Below the pieces are notes generated by a model. That model made no database searches. It was not told the origin of the DNA and saw only the letters and a program-made list of their open reading frames with translations. Both the position numbers and the translations under genes were made by a program. A stretch of DNA of 63,969 nucleotides, taken from positions 1 through 63,969 of the forward strand of contig NZ_RKLR01000017.1 in assembly GCF_019599465.1 (NCBI RefSeq). The letters are read 5' to 3'. Origin of the DNA: Haloarcula rubra. Lineage in GTDB: Archaea; Halobacteriota; Halobacteria; Halobacteriales; Haloarculaceae. Below, piece by piece: positions 7,887 to 16,919 of the stretch (within the stretch, counting starts at the first letter, position 1; each line of letters begins with the position of its first letter).

Positions 7887-10800
7887 CTACTCGTCTAACA
7901 GGACTGAAACTACTGTGTCGTGTGCTTTCCGGAGACGGTAGTGCAGCGCTGGCGAGGAAATATCGAACGTATCGGCGATCTCTTCCACTGTCGTGTCGCG
8001 TGGCCACCGGTAATATCCCCGTGAATAGGCCGCTTTGAGCGTGGCCTCTTGTTTCGGTGTCAGCAGCTCGTTGACCTGTTCTCGCATGGCGGTTACTGTT
8101 TTCATCGGCCGGTCGACGTGCCGTTTACTGACAACTTCGATCCCGGGAACAATCTCACGGAGATCAGCAAGGAGAGGGCCGACTGTCACTCCCGGCGGCA
8201 GTTCGACGCTAAGCGAGATGTCACCGTCCTCTGCACGTGCTCTCGTCATGGACGCGCCATAGTCAGTGAGGACATCAAGTGGCAGCCGAGGTATCTCCTC
8301 GAGATGAGTTTCGATGAGTGCCGGCTCGCTGTTTTTTACCGGACGTACCACTTCACTCTCTGCGTCTAGTTGTCCATCGTCCAGGTGGTTGCATACCTCT
8401 GCTGGATCACCTCCTAGCACCGTGAGATAATAGATGTGGCCGCCGTCGCTGATCGGAACACGCTGTTCGAGTTCGAGTTCGCATCCCAACTCGGTCGTTA
8501 CTTCAGCGAAGTCGATCGCAGCGTCAGGCATCTGAAAGTCGAGAGCAACAGCGGTCTCAGCTGTAAGCGAGCGCTGACTGTGCACTCGCTGAATTGCAAG
8601 CGCGATACTTCGGCCAAGATCAGTGAGTACTGCCTGTTCGGCCTCGCTAATCGTGTGTTCCTCTGGCGTATAGACGACCAGCACACCGTATGTCGTTTCG
8701 TCAGTGGCGATGGGGACTGCCGCAAGCGAATGATGCCCACTCTCAAGCGCTATCTCTCGTCTGGAGTCCGGAAATCGATCCGCAGTGGATATATTGTCGA
8801 TAACTTGTAGCTCACCCGCCTGAAGCGCGACCGATGCGGGTCCCGGTTCTCCGCCCGAAATCCGATCAAGATAGGCGTCGTTGATGCCGGCACTCGTCTG
8901 TGGAACGATGGTTGGGTCGTTCGAGCCCGATTGGCTCCGCCTTCCGACCCAGACTGTCTGATACAGGTCGGAATCGGTGAGCCGCTCACAGACGGCAGTC
9001 TCGATGCCTTCTCGCGTAGTCGTGTTTTGCAGTGCCTGTGTGAGATTCCGAACGAGCGTATTGAGTCGCTTGAGCTGGGTGAGGTCATCCCGTTGCTGTG
9101 CGAGCGTCTGTTCGCGCTTTTTCCGGTCGCTGATGTCAGTAGCTGTGCCAAACCACTCGACAATCTCGCCGTCGTCGTCCAGAATCGGCACTGCTCGCGA
9201 GTGTATCCAGCCTCGCGTTCCATCCACTTGCACCACCTGGTGTTCCAGTTCAAACCTGCTTCTAGTCTCGATAGCCTCTTCGATGGCCGCCGTTACTCGC
9301 GGCCGTTCGTCCGGTGGAATGTACTCCTCCAGCCACGTCTGTCGGGGGTTGTCCGTATCGGCAATGAACTCTTGCCCATCCATATACCTCATTTCGGACC
9401 AATCTGAACTCATTCGATAGACGACATCCGAGGTAGCCGTTACGAACGCATCCAGTCGCTCTTGGCTCTCGCGTAACGCCTCTCGGGCTTCCTTGCGTTC
9501 CGTGATTTCCTGTGAGATAACACTGAGCCCCCCCTCATCAGGATACGCCTGTAGTTCTACCCAGTAGTCTTCAGCCTCGGTGTAGTACTCACACGACTTT
9601 GGCTCCTGTGACTCCATAGCCTCCCGGAGCGTCTCCCCAAATACGGTTTCCTCGAGTTCGGGATACACGTCCCAGAAATCTTTGCCGAGGATATCCGCAG
9701 CCGGCATATCGCCACGGTCTGCAACAGTGTCGTTCCAGTAGGTGACGTTCCAGTCGGAATCGAAAGCGTAGTAGGCGTCAGTAATCCGCTCGGTCAGCCG
9801 CTGGTACTTTTGTTCACGCTTTTTGCGCTCAGTCACGTCGCTAGCGATACCGACGATGGCTCGAAGTGTCCCGTTGTCGTCGTAGATGCCAGACGATCGA
9901 TCGTGGATCCACCGTATCTCTCCGTCTGGTTGGACGACGCGGTAGGTCTCTTCGTATGCATCGGGGTTGGTCTGCTGCGCTCCGAGTGCTTCCTGTACTC
10001 GCTCACGGTCGTCAGAATGGATGGCATCAACGAACGATTTAGCGTCTGTACGCAGCGTCTCAGTCGGGCGGCCCCAGACATCTTCGTACGAGTCGCTAAC
10101 AAACTCGATTTCGTCTTTCTCTGGGCTGGTTATCCAGACGACGTCAGAAACGGTTGTCTTGATCTGCTCGAGTCTCTCCTCACGCTCCCGGCGTTCGAGT
10201 TCGTGTCCCACCCAATTGCTGAGACACTCCACGAATGTCACCGCCCAGTCGGGGAACGCTTCGGCACGTGGATCTATGCTATAGAAACAGAAGGTACCGT
10301 ACACCTCTCCATTGACAGTGACGGGTGCTCCGAGGTAACTCGCGATTCCCCACTCAGAACCCACTAGCTCAGGGGCTTGCGCTTTAACATCCCTAAGGAC
10401 TAGTGTCTGGTTTTGCTCGACGACGCGCTCACAATTGGGTAAGTCCGCTAACGGGACCGTTGTGCCCTGAAGGTCGGCCGATGATTGTGTAGCGACCGAC
10501 TCGAAGATGTACTGGTCGTCTTGCACACGAGAGAGGGTTGCGTAGTCGATTCCGATGGCGTTCTGCCCGAGCTCTAAGAGCGTCGTAATCTTTTCACCGA
10601 ACGAACGGTCGGGCGCAGTACTGATTTCACACGCCTCGCGTAAGACCCGTTGACCGTCCTTCCGGGCGGTGGTCTCACGGTGAGTGACCGTAGCGTGTTT
10701 TGCTCCGTCATGTATGACGGTGGTCGCGTGCGTCGAAAACCATCGTCGTCTGTCAGAGGATTCGACGGTGAACTCGATTTCGAACTGTTCACGGGTCCCC

Positions 10801-11057
10801 TGCAGCAGTTCGCGAACTCCGGTAGCCACACGGTCTGCAGACGTCGTCTCGGCAGTATCCAGAGCTGTCAAATAATCCTCACCGGCGGCAGCGGAATGCA
10901 ACCAATCATCGGTTGTTTCGGCACCGTCCTCCCACGCAGAGTTCGTCGCGAGAACCGTTCCGTCGGCGCCGAGAATAGCGGCGCTATTCGGGACCATCTC
11001 GACAGCAGAAACCAAGAATTGTCGCTCAGGACCTCCATTCGGGAGGCTCGAAACCAT
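7887..11057 (-). CDS. multi-PAS/GAF bacterio-opsin-activator (Bat) family sensor-regulator
   Basis: 1056 residues, no membrane segment. Order of domains: PAS (about 15-130), GAF (150-290), PAS with PAC (300-415), PAS (425-525), PAS with PAC (535-650), GAF (675-820), Bat-type GAF-like domain (825-985) and HTH_10 (about 1000-1052; LTPKQEATLKAAYSRGYY then TVEEIADTFDISSPALHYRLRKA). There is no histidine-kinase or receiver domain, so signal input and DNA binding are in one chain. The GAF segments (NAIGIDYATLSRVQ, YLGAPVTVNGEVYGTF) resemble light/redox-linked GAFs. Likely a cytosolic one-component regulator of an unknown regulon, with targets not evident nearby. The start at 11057 fits PAS1. Confidence 0.88.
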   Translation of the reverse strand: MVSSLPNGGPERQFLVSAVEMVPNSAAILGADGTVLATNSAWEDGAETTDDWLHSAAAGEDYLTALDTAETTSADRVATGVRELLQGTREQFEIEFTVESSDRRRWFSTHATTVIHDGAKHATVTHRETTARKDGQRVLREACEISTAPDRSFGEKITTLLELGQNAIGIDYATLSRVQDDQYIFESVATQSSADLQGTTVPLADLPNCERVVEQNQTLVLRDVKAQAPELVGSEWGIASYLGAPVTVNGEVYGTFCFYSIDPRAEAFPDWAVTFVECLSNWVGHELERREREERLEQIKTTVSDVVWITSPEKDEIEFVSDSYEDVWGRPTETLRTDAKSFVDAIHSDDRERVQEALGAQQTNPDAYEETYRVVQPDGEIRWIHDRSSGIYDDNGTLRAIVGIASDVTERKKREQKYQRLTERITDAYYAFDSDWNVTYWNDTVADRGDMPAADILGKDFWDVYPELEETVFGETLREAMESQEPKSCEYYTEAEDYWVELQAYPDEGGLSVISQEITERKEAREALRESQERLDAFVTATSDVVYRMSSDWSEMRYMDGQEFIADTDNPRQTWLEEYIPPDERPRVTAAIEEAIETRSRFELEHQVVQVDGTRGWIHSRAVPILDDDGEIVEWFGTATDISDRKKREQTLAQQRDDLTQLKRLNTLVRNLTQALQNTTTREGIETAVCERLTDSDLYQTVWVGRRSQSGSNDPTIVPQTSAGINDAYLDRISGGEPGPASVALQAGELQVIDNISTADRFPDSRREIALESGHHSLAAVPIATDETTYGVLVVYTPEEHTISEAEQAVLTDLGRSIALAIQRVHSQRSLTAETAVALDFQMPDAAIDFAEVTTELGCELELEQRVPISDGGHIYYLTVLGGDPAEVCNHLDDGQLDAESEVVRPVKNSEPALIETHLEEIPRLPLDVLTDYGASMTRARAEDGDISLSVELPPGVTVGPLLADLREIVPGIEVVSKRHVDRPMKTVTAMREQVNELLTPKQEATLKAAYSRGYYRWPRDTTVEEIADTFDISSPALHYRLRKAHDTVVSVLLDE

Positions 11058-11435
11058 ACGAACGTCACCTGCTCCGGCAACTTAACACACTCGAATCAGA
11101 CTACTAACACGATAGGTGTTTACAGCGATGATCCGCGAAGGAGACTGCTGGCTCGGACTGGTTGACAATCGTCCTAGCACTAATTCGGGATCAGGTATGT
11201 GTCCTCTGCCAATCTTACCAGCCTCCAACATGGCACCTTTCTTTGGAAACCAAGCGTCGTATTCAAAATGAACCCCGACCCGGCACACGTCGCCATCGAG
11301 CAGTAGCTCCGGCAACACGCAGTTTTGCTCTTTGATTTCACCTCAAAACTAGACCACGAACGGTTGACGCGGAGTATGAGTAGACAGTGTATCTCGGCTG
11401 ACTGCAAGTATCAGGCTCTCTTTACACCATTAAGC
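11058..11435. other. intergenic region, possible decayed coding DNA
   Basis: Two overlapping minus-strand frames (11082-11318 and 11180-11407) give peptides such as VHFEYDAWFPKKG that look protein-like but match nothing I know. Probably relics; no RNA or repeat seen. It marks the change from chromosomal-type genes to the replicon module. Confidence 0.35.
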
Positions 11436-11759
11436 TCAGCCGTCGAGGTTGGCTGGGCCGATGTACTTTGATTTAATCTTTTCACCTTCCCGCCACTGCC
11501 AATAGTGGTATTGGTTGTCGTTGATTTCCTTGATTGTGATCGTCGCTTTGGCAGGGACGTCGTCCGGGAGGTTGTCTGGTCGCTCCTCCACTTCTTCTTG
11601 GTCAGCCGACTCCTCAATACGGGCCTCACGTTCCTTGTGCTCGGCTAGTGCTTCGGCGTACGTAGCAATGTCTCGGAGTCGTTCCGGGGTTGACTCGCTG
11701 AGCGTATTGACGATCTCCGTCGTGAGGTTCGCCGGTGGGGTCGGGGGTTCGTAGGACAT
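11436..11759 (-). CDS. small conserved protein of haloarchaeal plasmids (DUF6788-like C-terminus)
   Basis: 107 residues. The N-terminal two thirds are helical and charged (PERLRDIATYAEALAEHKER). The C-terminus NQYHYWQWREGEKIKSKYI matches the YyxWREGxKvksKYiGP motif recurrent in small proteins of haloarchaeal plasmids and viruses. Function unknown. The palindrome at 11770-11818 sits immediately upstream of its ATG, so it may be autoregulated or controlled through that site, divergently from the regulator gene at 11897. Confidence 0.65.
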   Translation of the reverse strand: MSYEPPTPPANLTTEIVNTLSESTPERLRDIATYAEALAEHKEREARIEESADQEEVEERPDNLPDDVPAKATITIKEINDNQYHYWQWREGEKIKSKYIGPANLDG

Positions 11760-11769
11760 CGGCTACTCT

Positions 11770-11818
11770 CGTATTAACCAACACAACTCGCTAATGCATA
11801 GTTTTGTTGGTTAATACG
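11770..11818. repeat. palindromic element copy 1 (TTAACCAACA/TGTTGGTTAA)
   Basis: Arms CGTATTAACCAACA (11770-11783) and TGTTGGTTAATACG (11805-11818) are a perfect 14-bp inverted repeat around a 21-bp AT-rich spacer. It lies between the divergent genes at 11759 and 11897. Three further copies exist in the window. Confidence 0.85.
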
Positions 11819-11865
11819 ATGGGAGCGGCCCCCACTCCGTTGGCTGTAACATTACTCGAAACTCC

Positions 11866-11873
11866 TTTATATA
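11866..11873 (+). promoter_or_regulatory. TATA box of the regulator gene at 11897
   Basis: TTTATATA centred about 27 bp upstream of the GTG at 11897. It supports a leaderless transcript and fixes the start against the longer frame. Confidence 0.55.
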
Positions 11874-11896
11874 GTAGTTTCGTGCTATGTTATACT

Positions 11897-12820
11897 GTGC
11901 TCCGGCGCATCGAACTAAAGGTCCTCGCCACGGTCGCCCGCGGCGACACGATCTCCGAGCTCGCGACGAAGCTCGACCACAGCGAGAGCTACCTCTCCCG
12001 TGCCGTCGCCGACCTCGTTGAAAAGGGGCTCGTCTACACGGAACGCGATGGCCGGCGCAAAAGAGTCGTTCCGTCGGATGCTCGCGCCGTCGAACTCTAT
12101 CGGGATCTCGTCCGCCAGCACTCCCACATCGACTTTCCCGAGCTGCTGACCGGCAAGACACTCGAAGTGCTGTACTACCTCGACCAGCCACGGACCGTCT
12201 CCGAGATCGCCGACCGGAGCGACAACTACCGCAACACGGTCAACCGAGTCCTCAAGCGGTTTCGCGACCGGGGCCTCGTCGGGACGGCCGACGGCCGCTA
12301 TGACTTCAACGCCGACTTCGACCGTCTCCACGCGTTCGTCCATGAACTCGCACACCATCTTCATCGCCAACGCCTCGAATCCGTTGTCCCGAAGGGCACG
12401 ATTCTCTGGGAGGACTATGACGAATTCCTCACCCAGATCGAGACGGAGATCGACGCAGAGGAGTTCCACGAAACCGGCCTCGCTCGATTCGCGGCCTTTG
12501 ACCTCCAGTTCATGCTCACTGGCCACCGCTACTACCTCTACTCCGAGGAACTCGACGCAGTCTCGCCGGCGGAGCTCTGCTGTCACACGCTGTTAATCGA
12601 CGACGGCAGCCGTCACCGTTCGTACTGTCTCCTCCTGCTCAGCCACGTCGACGTCGACGAGGAGGACCTCCGAGAGCAGGCGGCGAAGTATGACCTCGAA
12701 GACGAAGCCGACGCCTTGCTCCGCTACCTTGAGACCCACGGCGAGGTCGACGACGACCGACTCCCGGAGTGGGACGAGTTCCAGGAGCTGGCGGCTGACT
12801 ACGAGGTGTGGCTCTCCTGA
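11897..12820 (+). CDS. two-winged-helix transcription regulator
   Basis: 307 residues from a GTG placed by the TATA box at 11866. Two tandem wHTH domains: LKVLATVARGDTISELATKL with LSRAVADLVEKGLVYTE (about 5-50), then KTLEVLYYLDQPRTVSEIA and NTVNRVLKRFRDRGLVGT (about 90-140). The C-terminal half (from GTILWEDYDEFL through FAAFDLQFMLTGHRYYLYS to ELCCHTLLID) is a domain of unknown function. The same architecture recurs in the gene at 54138-55178, which also starts with a GTG and a similarly spaced TATA box. Both sit beside toxin-like genes (VapBC here, a nucleotidyltransferase there). Confidence 0.75.
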   Translation: MLRRIELKVLATVARGDTISELATKLDHSESYLSRAVADLVEKGLVYTERDGRRKRVVPSDARAVELYRDLVRQHSHIDFPELLTGKTLEVLYYLDQPRTVSEIADRSDNYRNTVNRVLKRFRDRGLVGTADGRYDFNADFDRLHAFVHELAHHLHRQRLESVVPKGTILWEDYDEFLTQIETEIDAEEFHETGLARFAAFDLQFMLTGHRYYLYSEELDAVSPAELCCHTLLIDDGSRHRSYCLLLLSHVDVDEEDLREQAAKYDLEDEADALLRYLETHGEVDDDRLPEWDEFQELAADYEVWLS

Positions 12821-12857
12821 GACCGAACTTCGTCGCCAGCCGTGGCGTCAGCCAGCG

Positions 12858-13292
12858 TCAGTTCGGGTCGTAGGGATTCGTTGCTGTATCGAGCCGATAG
12901 ACATCCCCGACAGCGTCAAAATCGTCGTCAAACGCATAGAGGTAGCCGAGCCCCTCGGTTTGCATATACGCGACAATGCAGGCGTCGACGAAGGAGAGTG
13001 GTTCGTGTTGGCGAAAGAGGGCCTTCCCTGTCGCGAGGGCGTCGGTGGTGAGTGAGTCGATGTGGAAGCGGGCGTTTTCTTCGATGCGATCGAGGAGATC
13101 GACGGCTGCGTCGTGGCCGGCGTGGCTCGTGAGGCCGTTGAGTGTTTCCGCGAGCACGTAGTCGAGGACGACTGCCTCCGGGAGCGTACCATTGTCGATG
13201 CCCTGGAGCACCGGAAGCGCGGCATCGTGGGATCCGTCCCCCCGGTATGCGGCGGCAAAGAGGACTGTCGTATCGATGAGTGCCCGAGACAT
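12858..13292 (-). CDS. vapC: VapC-type PIN-domain toxin
   Basis: 144 residues, the usual PIN length. Conserved acidic residues: D7 in ALIDTTVLFAA, E in YVLAETLNGLTSH, D in LSFVDACIVAYM and D in YAFDDDFDAV. These bind the metal ion of a single-strand RNase that in other VapC proteins cleaves tRNA or rRNA. Its start immediately abuts the stop of the AbrB-type antitoxin gene, forming a vapBC operon. It likely stabilises the replicon whose origin lies 1 kb away. Confidence 0.88.
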   Translation of the reverse strand: MSRALIDTTVLFAAAYRGDGSHDAALPVLQGIDNGTLPEAVVLDYVLAETLNGLTSHAGHDAAVDLLDRIEENARFHIDSLTTDALATGKALFRQHEPLSFVDACIVAYMQTEGLGYLYAFDDDFDAVGDVYRLDTATNPYDPN

Positions 13293-13544
13293 TTACTCGA
13301 CGTCGACGCCCCAGGCGTCGTGATCGCTCGTTACATCGGTCGATTCCGCTCCGTCGTAGCCGTCGAAGTCGGCGAAGGTACCTGTTTGCTGTTGGATGAC
13401 GTGCACCCGAATGCTCCCGTCGTCTTCGAGATGCCATCGGAGGTGATCCCCATCGTCGATATCGAGCTCACGCCGAATCCGGGCAGGGATGTTCGCCTGG
13501 TTTCCAGACACCTTGCTTTCGGCGTCGACTCTGTCGCTGCTCAT
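13293..13544 (-). CDS. vapB: VapB-type AbrB/SpoVT swapped-hairpin antitoxin
   Basis: 83 residues from the ATG at 13544. VSGNQANIPARIRRELDIDDGDHLRWHLEDDG is the swapped-hairpin AbrB DNA-binding fold (residues about 8-45), followed by an acidic tail (GTFADFDGYDGAEST...) of the kind that occupies the toxin active site. An upstream in-frame extension to 13676 has no antitoxin features. First gene of the operon, so it probably represses its own promoter. Confidence 0.85.
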   Translation of the reverse strand: MSSDRVDAESKVSGNQANIPARIRRELDIDDGDHLRWHLEDDGSIRVHVIQQQTGTFADFDGYDGAESTDVTSDHDAWGVDVE

Positions 13545-13632
13545 AGCTCTGGCTACGTGACCCGCCGTGAAAAGTCTAGTGTGCCGCCACACTACCCAGT
13601 GGAATGAGAGGGATTCCGAAGAAGATGGTAAC

Positions 13633-13842
13633 CTACCCTGGGGTCGTTGGGAGCCGGCCGCCTGGTCGGGGAACACGGCCCCGTTTGATTTCGTGGTCGA
13701 CGCGACGCAGATGCCTGCAGCCGCCTTTGGGTGAGCGCTGCTGCCAGTCGGGACAGGTACACGATTCGTCGATGACGTCGACGATGTTCCGTAGTACGGT
13801 CAGATGGTCGTCCGGGGAAGAACGCCCGGAAGTGCGTACACA
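13633..13842 (-). pseudogene. fragment with a SWIM-type zinc finger
   Basis: An open minus-strand frame without a start codon ends at TAG 13633-13635. It encodes DHLTVLRNIVDVIDE then CTCPDWQQRSPKGGCRH and LRRVDHEIKRG. CxCx(n)CxH is the SWIM zinc-finger pattern, and this variant (CPDW...GGCRHLRRVD) recurs in haloarchaeal accessory DNA. The upstream coding part appears frameshifted or deleted. SWIM proteins bind DNA or protein partners. Confidence 0.45.
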
Positions 13843-13890
13843 TGACCTGCGGCGGGAATGGCTTCCGCAGATCGGCTGGCGCGGGATATC

Positions 13891-13930
13891 TTAACCAACA
13901 ATTCAGTGTGTCCGGCTAAATGTTGGTTAA
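13891..13930. repeat. palindromic element copy 2
   Basis: TTAACCAACA (13891-13900) and TGTTGGTTAA (13921-13930), perfect 10-bp arms with a 20-bp spacer, about 160 bp left of the first origin repeat. Confidence 0.8.
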
Positions 13931-14090
13931 TAGAATTGGGGGGATTGGCAATCCTCGAGGACGTCGATAACTCCTTCCGACTTGATACTGATTTGTTGAG
14001 CCACTCGCGACGAGATGGAGAGCGTCCGACTACAACAGGCCGAGCGCCTCGGAAATCAAACCCGAGCGGTTCCATATCGACTAGGACACC

Positions 14091-14518
14091 CCCACCCCAC
14101 TGCTTCCGCTGTTAGCGACAGAACAGACAGCACCACCCCCATGGGAGGGGGTGTCTTGTTGTTCGGTGCAAAACAGCGTGCGGATATAGTTTATAGTGAA
14201 TACACTTGAAGTTATTCACTAGCTCTAGAAACATACCTGACGAAACGGGGACGGCTTCGAAGCACCAGCAAGATCTAACAGCGGAAGCAGTGGGGTGGGG
14301 GTCATCCCCACCCCACCATGCTAATAGATGATCTTCGGCTAACAGCGGAACTGGTGGGGTGGGACCCAATCCAAACTACCGAGGAAGAACGGAGCTTCGT
14401 ACCTGCCCTCTCTAACAGCGGAAGTAGTGGGGTGGGTCCCTCCCCCATCTTGTTACTCTAACAGCGGAAATAGTGGGGTTATCTATATTTAAGTAACGCC
14501 GAACAACGGAAGCAGCGG
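14091..14518. repeat. left cluster of origin-recognition-box-like repeats (ORB1-6)
   Basis: Consensus CTAACAGCGGAA-(4 bp)-GTGGGGTGGG. Copies: ORB1 14091-14115 (inverted), ORB2 14275-14300, ORB3 14339-14363, ORB4 14412-14436, ORB5 14458-14480 and a degenerate ORB6 14501-14518. The G-rich half of ORB2 is followed by its complement, making an 11-bp perfect palindrome at 14290-14316. Multiple copies with a G-string next to orc1/cdc6 are the classic haloarchaeal origin layout; binding by the adjacent Orc protein is inferred. Confidence 0.85.
14175..14235. other. candidate duplex-unwinding element
   Basis: The AT-rich stretch between the oppositely oriented ORB1 and ORB2 contains ATAGTTTATAGTGAATA and a 7-bp inverted repeat (GTGAATA 14196-14202, TATTCAC 14213-14219). 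An AT-rich region bracketed by inverted ORBs is where archaeal origins melt. Confidence 0.55.
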
Positions 14519-14558
14519 AACCAAAGGTTAAGTCAATTCGTGTCACAAGGTGGTAGTA

Positions 14559-15746
14559 ATGTCTGATCTCTCATTTACGCCGACCTCTTCAATCTTCGAA
14601 CAGCGTGAGGCACTGCTCGAGGAGTGGACGCCTGATGAGCTCGTTGGCCGCGACGACGAGCTGAATCGTTATCACGCAGCGCTTCAGCCAGTCATCAATA
14701 ACGAGAGTCCTTCGAACATCTTCCTGTATGGCAAGAGTGGTGTTGGAAAGACTGCCGCGACACGCTATCTGTTGAATGCACTCGAACGAGATGCGGCGGA
14801 CGTCGACGGCCTTGACCTACATACGATCGAAATAAATTGTGATGGGCTCAACTCCAGTTATCAGGCCGCCGTCGCTCTGGTGAATGAACTTCGAGACCCG
14901 GCAAACCAGATTTCTAACACCGGCTATCCACAGGCATCGGTCTATCAGTTCCTCTTCGAAGAACTCGATAAGGTTGGTGGGACTGTCCTCATCGTGTTGG
15001 ACGAAGTCGATCACATCCGGGACGACTCCCTCCTGTACAAACTTCCACGCGCCCGATCCAACGGTGACGTGACTGATGCGAAACTGGGAGTTATCGGAAT
15101 CTCCAACGACCTCGATTTCCGCGCTCAGTTATCTTCGAAAGTCCGCTCGAGTCTCTGTGAGAAGGAAGTCTCCTTTTCGGCATACGACGCTGGCGAACTA
15201 CAACTGGTTCTCCAGCAGCGTGAAGCAGTTGCATTCCAGAATGGCGTACTCGACGACGGCGTCGTCGAGATGTGTGCTGCGTATGGAGCGAAAGACTCCG
15301 GTGACGCTCGGCAAGCTCTCGATCTCCTGTTGGAGGCCGGTGACCTCGCTCGCGAGAATAACGATGAACTCGTCACCGAATATCACGTCAAACAGGCCCG
15401 CCGTCGCCTGCAGACGGATCAAGTAGTCGAGGGAATCCGGAACTACTCAGACCACGGCCAACTGGTCCTCTATGCATTGACCCTTCTCGCCGAACAGGGG
15501 GAGACTCCTGCGAGAACCAAAGATATCCTCGCAGCGTATGAGCAGGTCGCTAACGAGAACGGCATGAATCCAGTCTCCCTACGCTCGGTTCGAGACTATC
15601 TCGGTGAACTCGATCAGCTCGGGATCATCTCCTCAACTGAGTACAATCGCGGTAAGGGAGGTGGCAAGTACAAAGAACACGACCTCGAGCAATCAATCAG
15701 CTCGGTTAAAACGGGGTTGTCTGAACTCTTAGACGCGACACCCTGA
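14559..15746 (+). CDS. orc1/cdc6: Orc1/Cdc6 replication initiator
   Basis: 395 residues from the ATG at 14559 (an upstream GTG at 14550 adds three). AAA+ ATPase: DELVGRDDEL (box II), Walker A YGKSGVGKT (about 57-65), Walker B VLIVLDEVDHI (about 145-155), sensor 1 LGVIGISND and sensor-2 region GDARQALDLLLEAGDLA. The C-terminal winged helix is about 290-395 (LTLLAEQGETPARTKDILAAYE). It recognises origin repeats, melts DNA and loads MCM. ORB-like repeats lie on both sides within 100 bp, so this is an autonomous origin with its cognate initiator, of the plasmid or secondary-replicon type. Confidence 0.95.
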   Translation: MSDLSFTPTSSIFEQREALLEEWTPDELVGRDDELNRYHAALQPVINNESPSNIFLYGKSGVGKTAATRYLLNALERDAADVDGLDLHTIEINCDGLNSSYQAAVALVNELRDPANQISNTGYPQASVYQFLFEELDKVGGTVLIVLDEVDHIRDDSLLYKLPRARSNGDVTDAKLGVIGISNDLDFRAQLSSKVRSSLCEKEVSFSAYDAGELQLVLQQREAVAFQNGVLDDGVVEMCAAYGAKDSGDARQALDLLLEAGDLARENNDELVTEYHVKQARRRLQTDQVVEGIRNYSDHGQLVLYALTLLAEQGETPARTKDILAAYEQVANENGMNPVSLRSVRDYLGELDQLGIISSTEYNRGKGGGKYKEHDLEQSISSVKTGLSELLDATP

Positions 15747-15825
15747 CCCACCGGTTCCGCTGTTAACTCCAACCCCACTGGTTCCGCTGATAGCGACCAT
15801 AACAACCCCACCAGTTCCGCTGTTA
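15747..15825. repeat. right cluster of origin-recognition-box-like repeats (ORB7-9)
   Basis: Three copies in reverse orientation to ORB2-5: 15747-15766, 15773-15793 and 15806-15825, core TTCCGCTGTTAG preceded by CCCCAC. They begin at the base after the orc1/cdc6 stop, so the initiator gene is framed by inward-facing G-strings. Confidence 0.85.
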
Positions 15826-15942
15826 GCGCTGAGAGGAATCTCGCCCATGGCAAGCGAATCAGCGATCCCAATGACCAAGTAGGCAAACATGGTTCAGAAT
15901 GCTCGTCAGACCCATTAACCTCCAGTGTACTGTCGTCACTAG

Positions 15943-16908
15943 ATGCAGTCTGAGCGAACACGTAGTGACGACAGGTCGCGACAAACAGATTTCCCACTTA
16001 CTGACCACAGCGCTGACGCTGTCTCAGGCGACTACCGAGACAGCGTCGACGCACACGTCTCGTCTGAAGACAACGGCCCGTTGATCGTGAGTATTAGCGA
16101 TATTCACGGGTTTCTCGATGCTGCACGGAGTGCATTACTGACGTTGGGAGACCATCCCGACTACGACCCAATCGTCGAACAAGACGAGGCTGGAAACCTT
16201 CACTGGGCGAGCAACGATTATGTCCTCGTGTTCAATGGCGATCTCGTTGACCGTGGTCCAGCTAACGTCGAAACAATACAGATGGTTGCTCGTCTCATCG
16301 AGCAAGCTCCACGTGGGCGCGTACGAGTAACACTCGGTAATCACGAGATGGGGATTCTCACACAGGCACTCTTCAGCTGGGGCAGTTGGTTTTCCGGACA
16401 GGTTGGACCAGATGCTCGGCGCTCGCTAGTCACTGCTATTCGAAACGGCCACGTTGTAGCTGCATACAAGGGCTACACTGTCACCTATGCACATGCCGGG
16501 CACAACGATCCATATGACGTAACGACTGTGAATCGAAACCTGGCTGATGCAGCTTCCCAACTTCATGGTACGATCGGCAGTGCCGACGATGTGACGATCC
16601 AACAGCAAATTGTTCAGGACAACCCACTCGTGTTGGGCATGGGCACGCGCCATCCGAAAGGCCCTGACGCTGGATTAATCTGGTTGGATTTCCAGCATCT
16701 CCAACGAGATGCACCCCCGCAAGTCGTTGGACATACTCGACATGATACGATTACGCACAAAGGCCAGGTGATCTGTCAAAACGTGATCCGAAACACAGTC
16801 GATACACCCGGTGGCGAGGCCGTCCTTGTCGAAGACTCAGCTGGCCTCGCTTCTCTTCGAAGAGATGCCACCGGTGATGTCACGGAACAACCGGTGACGC
16901 TGGAGTAA
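15943..16908 (+). CDS. calcineurin-like metallophosphoesterase (PPP-type)
   Basis: 321 residues. Metal-site motifs in order: SDIHG (about 49-53), GDLVDRG (about 98-104), GNHEMG (about 133-138), then AHAGH and GHTRHD near the C-terminus. This is the binuclear-metal serine/threonine or diadenosine-tetraphosphate phosphatase fold (PrpA/ApaH group). The first 40 residues are a polar unstructured leader. It lies 118 bp after the origin repeats; whether it acts in replication control or is a passenger is unknown. Substrate not predictable from sequence. Confidence 0.85.
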   Translation: MQSERTRSDDRSRQTDFPLTDHSADAVSGDYRDSVDAHVSSEDNGPLIVSISDIHGFLDAARSALLTLGDHPDYDPIVEQDEAGNLHWASNDYVLVFNGDLVDRGPANVETIQMVARLIEQAPRGRVRVTLGNHEMGILTQALFSWGSWFSGQVGPDARRSLVTAIRNGHVVAAYKGYTVTYAHAGHNDPYDVTTVNRNLADAASQLHGTIGSADDVTIQQQIVQDNPLVLGMGTRHPKGPDAGLIWLDFQHLQRDAPPQVVGHTRHDTITHKGQVICQNVIRNTVDTPGGEAVLVEDSAGLASLRRDATGDVTEQPVTLE

Positions 16909-16919
16909 TCCGCTGCTCA

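Noticed and set aside
8436-10367. Several plus-strand frames of 120-185 codons opposite the Bat-type gene
   Set aside because: Antisense shadows of a clearly real 1056-codon gene.
11770-11818. Palindromes as Xer/dif sites or rho-independent terminators
   Set aside because: dif spacers are 6 bp, not 20-22; terminators would not be found between divergent promoters as copy 1 is, and there is no consistent T-tract.
11915-12586. 223-codon minus-strand frame opposite the regulator gene
   Set aside because: Antisense shadow produced by high GC third positions; Val/Glu-rich pattern mirrors the real codons.
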